Made by a program: the position numbers and the translations under genes. Shown here in pieces: positions 1-5,691 of a DNA stretch of 8,029 nucleotides. Within the stretch, counting starts at the first letter, position 1, and every line of letters begins with the position of its first letter. The stretch lies in NCBI GenBank assembly GCA_963992225.1, contig CAXDTK010000245.1, positions 1-8,029 on the forward strand. Reading direction: 5' to 3'. The notes under the pieces were generated by a model. That model was given only the letters and a program-made list of their open reading frames with translations, searched no databases and was not told where the DNA came from. This DNA is from Pelomonas sp963992225. GTDB lineage: Bacteria > Pseudomonadota > Gammaproteobacteria > Burkholderiales > Burkholderiaceae_C.

Positions 1-329
1 GGGCGTCAGCCCGACACAGCGTCGAAATCAACGGCTTGTTCAGCGTAGCCCTAAGCTTCTCGAGCTTGCTCGAACTGTATCGGGCTGACGTAGCCCAGCG
101 TCGAATGCCGGCGCGTCGGGTTGTAGAACCGCTCGATGTAGTCGAACACATCTGACCTTGCCTGCTCGCGGGCACGGTAGACCTTGCGGGCCGTGCGCTC
201 CGTCTTCAGGCTGCTGAAGAAGCTCTCCATCGCTGAGTTGTCCCAGACCTCGCCCGCGCGGCTCATGCTGCACACGATGCCCTGTTCGGCCAGCAGTTTC
301 TGGAAGTGCTCGCTGGTGTACTGCCCGTA
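1..329 (-). mobile_element. IS3-family element remnant (right part)
   Basis: This covers the 3' part of an IS3-like insertion sequence: the OrfB fragment plus 50 bases after its stop codon. The element is cut on one side by the IS30 end near 330 and on the other by the window edge. I could not identify the IS3 terminal inverted repeat in bases 1-50, so the true element end may lie outside the window. Confidence 0.6.
51..329 (-). pseudogene. IS3-family transposase OrfB, C-terminal fragment
   Basis: This is the last ~92 residues of an IS3-family DDE transposase (rve integrase core). It shows QYTSEHF, where the family normally reads SDRGxQYTS. It then shows VWDNSAMESFFSSLKTE, carrying the last catalytic glutamate, and the typical end YNPTRRHSTLGYVSPIQFE. 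Full IS3 OrfB proteins are about 270-300 residues, so the first two catalytic aspartates are missing. The open frame begins at 350, but residues encoded by 330-350 come from the adjoining IS30 end and are not IS3-like. No start or ribosome site belongs to it, so it cannot make a working transposase. The family call is firm; the subgroup is not assigned. Confidence 0.88.
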
Positions 330-353
330 TTCAACCGGTCGTTGCAACACGCC
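330..353. repeat. Right terminal inverted repeat of the IS30-like element
   Basis: The sequence TTCAACCGGTCGTTGCAACA begins at about 330, exactly where IS3 homology stops. It overlaps the transposase stop codon (331-333), as expected for a compact IS30-type end. No matching left copy was found by eye near the dam junction. The exact length of the repeat is not determined. Confidence 0.5.
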
Positions 354-1455
354 TTTGGTTCACTGACGATACCAAGGTCTCGAACATTTCGGCTGGGGTC
401 TTCCAGCCCAAGACCTTGCGAGGTCTGTTGTTGAGCGCGTTGGCCACCGCCTGAAGCGCTGCCGCTCCGTATCGGCTCAGATCTGTGCCTTTGGGGAAGT
501 ACTGGCGCAGCAGGCCATTGGTGTTCTCGTTGGTTCCACGCTGCCAGGGGCTCCTCGGCTCGCAGAAGAACGTCCGGATGCCGGTCTCCTGACGCAGACG
601 TTTGTGCTGCGCCATCTCAGACCCTTGATCCCAGGTCAGTGACCTGCGCAGCCCGCTCGGCAGCGGCATCAACGCCGCGCTGATCGCCGCTCGTACTGCT
701 TGCGCGCCGCGCCCCGCCAACGCAGGCCCGTTCTTCAATTGCGGGCCACCGAACCCCGCTTGGCGAGGCAAGTGCATCAGCTTCGTGTACCGGGTCTTGC
801 GCTCCACCAGCGTGCCAATGGCAGAACTGTCCAAGCCGATGATCAAGTCGCCTTCCCAATGCCCAGGCTCACCTCGCTCGGCCACCTTTGCCGAGCGCTT
901 GTCGATGAGATCCTTGTCAGTCACAAACTGCTTTCCACGAGCCTGCGCTCTGGAGCGAGGCATGCGCAGCGCTCTCCCTGTTCTGAGGCATGTGCAGAGC
1001 TCTCGTCGCAGGCCGCCGCGGTCTTTGATGTACAGCGCTTGGTAGATCGCCTCATGGGAGATTCGCATGCTCAGGTCATCGGGGTAGTCAATGAGCAGAC
1101 GATTGGCGATCTGCTGCGGGCTCCAGGCAATGGACCAATGCCGGTCCTGCCGCCTCCCATGACGCCGTCCAGACCAAGCCACACGCGGGCCGATGCGTTT
1201 GCCATCGGCGGCAGTAACGGCGCCTTCAAGGCGCTCTTGCACGTACGCCTGGAGTTCCGGGTTGGCCGCCAGCTTGGCCGTCCGGGGACGCTTCGCGCGA
1301 CGCTGGGCATGCCAATGCGCCACGGTGGCGCGGTACTCGACATAGCCACTGCGCGTGGCTGCGTTGCGGCGCAGCTCGCGCGAGATCGTGGATGCATGGC
1401 GCTCGGTGCGCCTGGCAATCTCTCGCACGCCGTGCCCCTGAGCTCGCAGCAATCC
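331..1455 (-). pseudogene. IS30-family transposase, 5'-truncated
   Basis: This is an IS30-family DDE transposase lacking its start. An N-terminal helix-turn-helix is visible (GHGVREIARR...ASTISRELRRN). The catalytic core includes GHWEGDLIIG (first Asp, codon 847-849), LTWDQGSEM (second Asp, 628-630) and QRGTNENTNG (Glu, 526-528), so the whole triad is kept. About 370 residues are IS30-like. The family normally begins some 15-20 residues before the GLLRAxGHGVREIARR stretch, and that part is absent. The open frame continues upstream to 1653, but those ~65 residues are an out-of-frame reading of the dam gene. The stop codon lies inside the element's terminal repeat. Expression would need a start in dam-derived sequence, so it is probably inactive, though the core is undamaged. 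Confidence 0.88.
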
Positions 1456-2108
1456 ACCAAGCGCTGGTGATCGGCAGCCTCGAAACCGCCAGTGGTGTAC
1501 GCAGTGAAGCTGGGTCTGTCGTTTGCATCCAGGTAAGGTGGATCGCAGTAAACGATGTCGCCTTTCCCGGCCAGCTCGATCGCCTGAGCAAAACCGCCGT
1601 TGAGCACCAGGCATTGGGACAGCTTCGTGGCGGCCGCCTCGACCTGATGCCAAGGGAAGGTCGGGAGCTTGGACGGTTTACCGTATGGGACGTTCAGCAT
1701 GCCGCTGCGGTTGACTCGGTAAAGGCCGTTAAAGCCGAACCGATTTAGGTAGGGCAGCCTTACTGCGCGCTCGAAGTGTTCGAGCGATCCGTTGAACTCT
1801 CCTCGAATCTGCAAGTAGGCCGCTTGGCTATGGTGCTCGGGAGAGAAGTACGCCGCCGCTCGCTCAGCAAATTCGCGCGGCCGCTGCTTCAGGGCGCTCC
1901 AGACAGCGACGAGGTCGCTGTTGGAATCGTTGATAACGTACTGCTGGTATGTCGAACCAAGGAATACAGAGCCAGCCCCCACAAAAGGTTCAATTAGGCG
2001 AAGGCCAGTGGGGAAGTTTGGCAGTAGCTCCTTCAAGAGACGGGACTTTCCTCCCGCCCACTTTAGGAATGGCTTCGACGGCGGCAGTAGGGCTGGATGC
2101 AAGTGCAT
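1441..2108 (-). pseudogene. dam: Dam-type DNA adenine methyltransferase, C-terminally truncated
   Basis: This is a D12-class (Dam-like) N6-adenine DNA methyltransferase, which transfers methyl from SAM to adenine, typically in GATC. Motif X FLKWAGGK is at residues 14-21, motif I EPFVGAGSVF at 40-49, and the catalytic motif IV DPPY at 189-192. Also present is FNGLYRVNRSGMLNVPYG, typical of the family. Dam-like similarity ends near residue 222, within DHQRLVDCCEL. The family runs to about 260-280 residues, so the last motifs are lost. The reading frame stays open to 1071, adding about 120 residues read out of frame through the IS30 element, which is unlikely to restore function. Start ATG 2106-2108 is the only candidate after an in-frame stop; it has no clear Shine-Dalgarno and sits in a hairpin. 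The gene symbol denotes the family only. Confidence 0.85.
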
Positions 2109-2113
2109 CCAGC
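2092..2113. promoter_or_regulatory. Perfect 9-bp inverted repeat enclosing the dam start codon
   Basis: GCTGGATGC (2092-2100) and GCATCCAGC (2105-2113) are exact reverse complements with a 4-base loop. In the minus-strand transcript the dam ATG (2106-2108) lies in the 5' arm of the stem. The sequence could fold as an RNA hairpin that hides the start codon, or act as a palindromic protein-binding site. The structure is directly visible; any function is inference. Confidence 0.45.
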
Positions 2114-2156
2114 GTCTAGCGGCTCGATTTAGCTACTAAGGACTAAAGGTAAAACG

Positions 2157-2191
2157 AAGCGGCCCATAGCTCGAAGAGCCAGGGGCCGCTT
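2157..2191 (-). terminator. Nested hairpin upstream of dam, possible terminator or attenuator
   Basis: AAGCGGCCC (2157-2165) pairs perfectly with GGGCCGCTT (2183-2191). A second small stem, GCTC/GAGC, sits inside the loop (2169-2179). On the minus strand the stem is followed by CGTTTTACCTTT, a modest T-rich tail, so intrinsic termination on that strand, in the dam leader, is possible. On the plus strand there is no T-run. An adjacent 6-bp stem (2193-2208) may extend the structured region. No gene lies upstream on the minus strand within 500 bases. Confidence 0.4.
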
Positions 2192-2270
2192 GAAAGAAAT
2201 GCTTCTTTGATGACCTATTGCGTCGACAGCACCTAACCGCTTAGAGTGTCCAAAGTACACAGAATTGGAT

Positions 2271-2702
2271 ATGCTGGTAGTCTTTGTCGACTTTGATGGC
2301 GTGCTGCACAGAGCAGGCAACGGCCTTGAACATGTGGGGCCGCACTTCCTGTGGCTTCCGATCCTGTCCAGAGCGCTAGCGGCCCACCCTGATGTGGTCC
2401 TCGCTGTCCATTCGACGTGGCGCTATCAGTACAGCATCTCTGAGCTCCGCGAGCTTCTAGCTTCCACGGCCCCGCGGACGATTACGGCGGTTCCGCGCGG
2501 CCCCAGGGCGGAGGCAATCCGATGGTTTCTTCAGATGAATCCGCTAGTCACCGAGTACCGAGTCCTGGACGATGACCTGGACGAGTTTGACCCTCCCCCG
2601 GATGAGCTCCTGCTGTGCGACCCGTCAATGGGCATAACGACGCCTGGAATCATTGGGCTGCTGACGACTTGGCTGGAACAGACGAAGCCCGCGCTGCCTT
2701 GA
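2271..2702 (+). CDS. HAD-fold protein of the HAD_SAK_2 type
   Basis: This 143-residue protein has the layout of the HAD_SAK_2 family, HAD domains first described in 'Swiss Army Knife' RNA-repair proteins. The HAD motif I FVDFDGVLHR is at residues 5-14, with nucleophile Asp7 and acid Asp9. Motif II HSTWR is at 47-51 (S/T-x-R in place of the S/T-W-R seen in the family), then RAEAIRWFL at 79-87, and an acidic motif LDDDLDEF at 99-106. The domain fills the whole protein, so it is a stand-alone version and not fused to ligase or kinase modules. The likely activity is phosphohydrolase or phosphatase, substrate unknown. I chose ATG 2271; a TTG at 2265 would add two residues. No strong Shine-Dalgarno is visible. 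It converges on the next gene with 41 bases between the stops. Confidence 0.8.
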   Translation: MLVVFVDFDGVLHRAGNGLEHVGPHFLWLPILSRALAAHPDVVLAVHSTWRYQYSISELRELLASTAPRTITAVPRGPRAEAIRWFLQMNPLVTEYRVLDDDLDEFDPPPDELLLCDPSMGITTPGIIGLLTTWLEQTKPALP

Positions 2703-2743
2703 TGCGCCGAACCTCCATCTGCCTCCATCGAGAGGTTGTCCAG

Positions 2744-3286
2744 CTAGAAGGTGATGCCGACCGTCGAACAGACCAGGGAGTCTGGGAGGTTTAGCTGCTT
2801 CGCAAGGACGGAGTGCAGCCGGCCGCGTCGCACGAGTTGGGTGACGACTTCCGTATGCATAAGAGATGCCACCCTCCGGGTCGCGGACGTCATCTCGAAG
2901 CAAGCCTCGAGATCGGAGATGGGAACTTGCACGGCTCGACTGCTTTCCTGGCCGCAGCCTGGCAGGCCGTCAAGCATCCAGCTTGAAACTGCGCCAGTGA
3001 CAGTTGCATCGCATGGGTTCATCAGAACGACGAAGTCCAGCGAGGAATCGCCCTCGGTGACAGCCTCTCCGATGAGCGCATAGCTTGTCACCCCAGCGCC
3101 TAGTGTGAAGCGCTCAAGCCGCTTGAAGTTTGCTGTGAGCTTCCGTCCCGAGGCCATCCAGTGCGAATCAAGCTGCCATGTAGGCCTGTCACTTGCAGAT
3201 TCAGTCTGGGGTTCAAAGCAAACGAGGTTGCTAACAACCGCGGGTAGCGCTTCAACGGAAGGGGCAATGGTCTTGTCAATGTTCAT
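2744..3286 (-). CDS. Hypothetical protein, 180 aa
   Basis: I do not recognise this family. The ATG at 3284-3286 is well supported by AGGAGA at 3291-3296, four bases upstream. The protein looks soluble, with no signal peptide or membrane segment. The N-terminal third is rich in Ser, Glu and aromatic residues (WQLDSHWMASGRKL at 37-50). The middle alternates hydrophobic and polar residues in a beta-like way (TSYALIGEAV, DFVVLMNP). The last ~45 residues look helical, with basic residues (TQLVRRGRLHSVLAKQLNLP). Cysteines occur at 23, 92, 111, 129 and 173. It is transcribed alone, separated from the upstream minus-strand genes by a strong hairpin. The gene is probably real given its ribosome site and codon bias, but its function is unknown. 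Confidence 0.75.
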   Translation of the reverse strand: MNIDKTIAPSVEALPAVVSNLVCFEPQTESASDRPTWQLDSHWMASGRKLTANFKRLERFTLGAGVTSYALIGEAVTEGDSSLDFVVLMNPCDATVTGAVSSWMLDGLPGCGQESSRAVQVPISDLEACFEMTSATRRVASLMHTEVVTQLVRRGRLHSVLAKQLNLPDSLVCSTVGITF

Positions 3287-3290
3287 GGGT

Positions 3291-3296
3291 TCTCCT
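3291..3296 (-). promoter_or_regulatory. Shine-Dalgarno of the 180-aa gene
   Basis: AGGAGA on the minus strand, with four bases before ATG 3286. It is a near-consensus site and fixes the start of this gene. Confidence 0.7.
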
Positions 3297-3376
3297 GCGC
3301 AACGGGTATCGTCACGTCAGGTCATATAGGCATCGGGTTTAGATCTTGATTTACGGTAAACAGACGCGCCAAGAAG

Positions 3377-3400
3377 AGGCCCGAGCGGATGCTCGGGCCT
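3377..3400 (-). terminator. Strong hairpin terminator after the XRE/293-aa genes
   Basis: A perfect 10-bp GC-rich stem AGGCCCGAGC / GCTCGGGCCT with loop GGAT. It lies 20 bases beyond the stop of the minus-strand 293-residue gene, the normal place for an intrinsic terminator. The minus-strand tail CTTCTTGG is only moderately T-rich. It separates that transcription unit from the 180-residue gene downstream. Confidence 0.75.
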
Positions 3401-3420
3401 GAAGGTAAGGCAGAGACTGG

Positions 3421-4302
3421 CTACACCCTGCAGGTCTGAGACCAAGGGGTGACAGGTTCAGACCGATTGCCAAGGTTTCCCAGGCGAAGCGCATGCGGCA
3501 GGCCGTCAAGGATGCCGCCCCAGTTGGGTTCAGTTCTTGCGTTGAGCGCTAGCGCGCGCTTTCCGGCGTTCCAGCAGCGTCGAAGAGCTTTGGGCAAGTA
3601 CAGCTTCGCCCTCGTACCCGCTACATCGTCAGGCAGCCGACCCAACTCCGTGGCACAAGCTTCGAGAAGGTGTTCCAAGGATGCTTCGTCTTCCACACGG
3701 AAGTCCTGGATAAGCTGGGTCCAATGTCCACCCGTCTTGGCAAACGTGGGTGCTTCTTCTGCGGCCACGTCAGCGACTAGGCCCATGACCGTCACGGCGA
3801 CTTGGTACAAGAGCGCGGCGCGGACTGAGTTCGCCAGGGCATCCGCCGCCGGATCTGCGAAGCGGTAGCCGTCCTTGCTCAAAACGACCTCGTTCGGGGC
3901 GCGCTGCGCATGCCAGCAAATCTCCTCCCAGAGCTGGTCATCACGAGCGGCTGAAGTCAGGTCGACTGGTGTAGTCAACAGGGGCGCCGTGTCGTCGGGA
4001 ATGGTGTCTTGCAAGCAGTAGGTCCTTTCGTCCACCGGTTCATCGTGGTGGTGACATGTATAGGAACCTGCCGCGCTGCTGATGCCAGTCGGCGCGTCCG
4101 CGACCGGCCTATGCGGCGTCGGCGCGGGCGACGCATCCGCTAGGTCAACACGTAGCTCGTCGCTCGCATTATTGAACGAGCCAGGGCCTGCGCCACCTTT
4201 CGGATGTGAAAGTTGGTGGTGACGGATGTCGATAGCTGGGGCAAGCGTGCGCGCGACGGAATCCGTGATGCGGATGGAGGGGGCTTTTGGACGACGGGGC
4301 AT
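3421..4302 (-). CDS. Hypothetical protein, 293 aa, paired with an XRE regulator
   Basis: I do not recognise this family. Residues 1-120 look poorly ordered: rich in Pro, Ala, Asp and His, with a Cys/His cluster (TCHHHDEPVDERTYC, residues 82-96) that could bind metal. Residues 121-293 look folded and mostly helical, including a hydrophobic helix (ALLYQVAVTVMGLVADVAA, 163-181), a segment rich in Leu and Glu (ASLEHLLEACATELGRL, 207-223), and a basic stretch (LPKALRRCWNAGKRAL, 236-251). There is no signal peptide, so it is probably cytoplasmic. Codon bias in this frame is strong from the ATG at 4302 onward, but the ATG has no clear Shine-Dalgarno. The same frame stays open upstream to the regulator's stop codon. 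It lies downstream of the regulator on the same strand, with a terminator after it, so the two probably form one unit. Confidence 0.75.
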   Translation of the reverse strand: MPRRPKAPSIRITDSVARTLAPAIDIRHHQLSHPKGGAGPGSFNNASDELRVDLADASPAPTPHRPVADAPTGISSAAGSYTCHHHDEPVDERTYCLQDTIPDDTAPLLTTPVDLTSAARDDQLWEEICWHAQRAPNEVVLSKDGYRFADPAADALANSVRAALLYQVAVTVMGLVADVAAEEAPTFAKTGGHWTQLIQDFRVEDEASLEHLLEACATELGRLPDDVAGTRAKLYLPKALRRCWNAGKRALALNARTEPNWGGILDGLPHALRLGNLGNRSEPVTPWSQTCRV

Positions 4303-4419
4303 GGAGCTGACACTCGAAATGAGATCAGCTGTGTCTTCACCTGTTTTAGCCTCCGCTTTACCTGCGGGACGGCATCCTCGGCAAACCCGCCTAGGTGCTG
4401 ATGCGACGAAAGCCTGGAG
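4303..4419 (-). other. 117-base gap between the XRE gene and the 293-aa gene
   Basis: This stretch is open in the frame shared by both flanking genes but contains no ATG, GTG or TTG in that frame. Its third-position GC there is low (about 17 of 39 codons by hand count). A different minus-strand frame has more coding-like bias over about 4320-4395 (reading GGFAEDAVPQVKRRLKQVK). The start of the downstream gene may therefore be misplaced, or an old frameshift may lie here. I see no clear promoter. Confidence 0.4.
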
Positions 4420-4707
4420 CTACTTCTGCAGCGCCTTCGCAGCAGCCTTTGCTTTGCGCTCAAGGAGCACGTAACGCTCATCAACGCGGCCTGCGAACTC
4501 TGAAAAGCTCATCTCAAGGGCGGTGGCCAGTTGATAGAGCACGCTCAGGCTGGGGTGCTTCTTGCCGGCCTCAAGTCGCGAGATGTACGCGCGGTCGATA
4601 CCTGCTCGCGTCTCGATGTCACGCTGGGATAGCTGCAACTCCTGCCGGCGAGCGAGCATCTCCGTCGCAAAGGCGTGGAGTAGTACCGGATTCGTGCTGT
4701 CCCTCAT
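4420..4707 (-). CDS. XRE-family helix-turn-helix transcriptional regulator
   Basis: This 95-residue, one-domain DNA-binding protein of the Cro/C1 (HTH_3) family has its five-helix domain at residues 11-75. The HTH is LSQRDIETRAGIDRAYISRLEAGK (26-49), with the family-typical R-x-Y-I-S-R-L-E-x-G-K and the following P-S-L-x-x-L-x-x-L-A. A short basic tail (KAKAAAKALQK) follows, and no toxin or peptidase domain is attached. ATG 4707 gives the usual ~10-residue lead-in. A GTG at 4761 would add 18 residues, but neither start has a good Shine-Dalgarno. It is probably a repressor or autoregulator of itself, the downstream 293-residue gene and perhaps the divergent lipoprotein gene 90 bases away. Confidence 0.88.
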   Translation of the reverse strand: MRDSTNPVLLHAFATEMLARRQELQLSQRDIETRAGIDRAYISRLEAGKKHPSLSVLYQLATALEMSFSEFAGRVDERYVLLERKAKAAAKALQK

Positions 4708-4746
4708 GTGGGACAGAAGTGTTCCTATCTCGTAGACTTTGGACAG

Positions 4747-4754
4747 GTGGCCAC
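4747..4754. promoter_or_regulatory. Palindrome in the XRE/lipoprotein divergent region, candidate operator
   Basis: GTGGCCAC is a perfect 8-base palindrome lying midway in the 90-base region between the XRE start (4707) and the divergent lipoprotein start (4798). XRE regulators often bind dyads in such regions. The palindrome does not extend further and could be chance. A TTATAC hexamer (4775-4780) is a candidate -10 for the plus-strand gene, without a convincing -35. Confidence 0.25.
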
Positions 4755-4786
4755 AGTACACAAAACACTAAGTCGTTATACCTATA

Positions 4787-4792
4787 AGGAGG
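4787..4792 (+). promoter_or_regulatory. Consensus Shine-Dalgarno of the lipoprotein gene
   Basis: AGGAGG, five bases before GTG 4798. It decides the start: an in-frame GTG at 4795 is too close, and the upstream open frame back to 4708 has no such site and would spoil the signal peptide. Confidence 0.75.
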
Positions 4793-4797
4793 AAGTG

Positions 4798-5640
4798 GTG
4801 ACTGATCTCTTGAACCTTCGGCGTCTATGGGTCTGGCTCACAGTTGTGGCGCTCTGCTCCGGCTGCGGCACCCCAGCAAAGCAAACAGACCCGGGAAGTC
4901 CATCAACGTCGTTTGGCGACCTGAAGGCCGCGCTCGCAGCCCGGCACCCTCGTGAAGTCCAGGTTGACCTCCGGACGCCGGCTCTACCGAGGACCCTCGA
5001 CATCACTCCCTTTATGGGAGTCGACGGCCGAGAGGATTTCGCGCGCTGGTGCAAAGGCCAGTCGGGCGTGCTGGGCAGCACCGATGCAAAAACTCGGGCT
5101 GACGCGACTGCCGCGGACAGCATCTATCGCGCCCATGTGGTTGGGTACATCAACAAGATGTTCGTCGAGACCTGTTCGGTCGGCGCGCGGACGTACATCC
5201 TGCTTGTTGCCTCCGGCGTCGAGAAGAACCAGTATCGTCGTACCGCCTGGGTGGCTCCTGAGGAGGTCGATCGCTACGGCCCGGCTGCCGAACTCCAAGT
5301 TGCTGAGATGCGGCGCAAAGAGGCCGAGAAACAGAGGGCTGAGCAGGCGAAACGTGACGCTTATCAAAAGGACTGGGAGGAGCAGCTTCGGCGACGCGAC
5401 GCTGCCATCTTGGCCACCCTGAAAGACTCTGCCAAGGGCACGCAGTTGGTTTGCACCGCTCGTCAGGCGCCAGGTGAGGACATCACCTCCCTCGTCTTCG
5501 AATGCGGTTCTTTCAATGTTCACTACCCGAGGTTCGCAGCACATGGCTGGAAGGTCACCTCCCAGTCAGTAGCGGTGGATACGACCCCCAACGGATATCG
5601 GGGCTACCGTGTGGATCTGGTCATGGAGAAGTCGAAGTAG
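4798..5640 (+). CDS. Predicted lipoprotein with a charged helical segment, 280 aa
   Basis: I do not recognise the family. The first 23 residues form a lipoprotein-type signal: a basic n-region (NLRR), a hydrophobic core (LWVWLTVVAL) and then CSGC, with Cys23 as the likely lipidated residue. The lipobox is not canonical, having Cys at -3. The mature N-terminus is Pro/Ser/Thr-rich, followed by a domain at about 45-160 (DITPFMGVDGREDFARWC, YILLVASG). Residues 164-210 are a strongly charged Glu/Lys/Arg/Ala helix, likely coiled coil. A small beta-rich C-terminal domain follows (216-280), with Cys219 and Cys236 that could form a disulfide. The expected location is a membrane-anchored protein facing the periplasm. 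The gene is divergent from the XRE regulator and is followed 51 bases later by a small same-strand ORF. Confidence 0.8.
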   Translation: MTDLLNLRRLWVWLTVVALCSGCGTPAKQTDPGSPSTSFGDLKAALAARHPREVQVDLRTPALPRTLDITPFMGVDGREDFARWCKGQSGVLGSTDAKTRADATAADSIYRAHVVGYINKMFVETCSVGARTYILLVASGVEKNQYRRTAWVAPEEVDRYGPAAELQVAEMRRKEAEKQRAEQAKRDAYQKDWEEQLRRRDAAILATLKDSAKGTQLVCTARQAPGEDITSLVFECGSFNVHYPRFAAHGWKVTSQSVAVDTTPNGYRGYRVDLVMEKSK

Positions 5641-5691
5641 CAAGGGCTGGTCGGGCGACTGTGATTAGAAAAACCTGTCTAACGGCGTCTA

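Larger units (their letters stand above)
330..1455 (-). mobile_element. IS30-family insertion sequence, left end deleted
   Basis: This is a single IS30-like element whose right end is intact and whose left end is missing. The right terminal sequence starts at about 330 and directly abuts the IS3 fragment, which marks the insertion point. The other boundary falls within roughly 1440-1465, where the IS30 reading gives way to Dam coding sequence in a different frame. With only one inverted repeat left, the element cannot transpose by itself. Loss of one end together with part of the neighbouring gene suggests an IS-adjacent deletion or recombination rather than a simple insertion. Confidence 0.75.

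Noticed and set aside
1071..1440. C-terminal extension of the dam frame
   Set aside because: It is an out-of-frame reading of IS30 sequence; the true transposase frame is recognisable over the same bases.
700..1470. 256-aa plus-strand open frame opposite the IS30 transposase
   Set aside because: It is the antisense of a clearly recognisable transposase with DDE motifs; the plus-strand translation has no family-like features.
2710..2737. AACCTC/GAGGTT inverted repeat and CCTCCATC direct repeat between the HAD and 180-aa genes
   Set aside because: Six-base arms with a 16-base loop and an 8-base direct repeat are short enough to be chance; no T-run supports a terminator.
4140..4484. 114-aa minus-strand ORF overlapping both the XRE and 293-aa genes
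   Set aside because: Most of it lies in the wrong frame of better-supported genes; only the stretch about 4320-4395 shows coding bias, and that is reported under the gap.
4708..4797. Upstream extension of the lipoprotein reading frame
   Set aside because: The AGGAGG at 4787-4792 and the signal peptide both place the start at GTG 4798.
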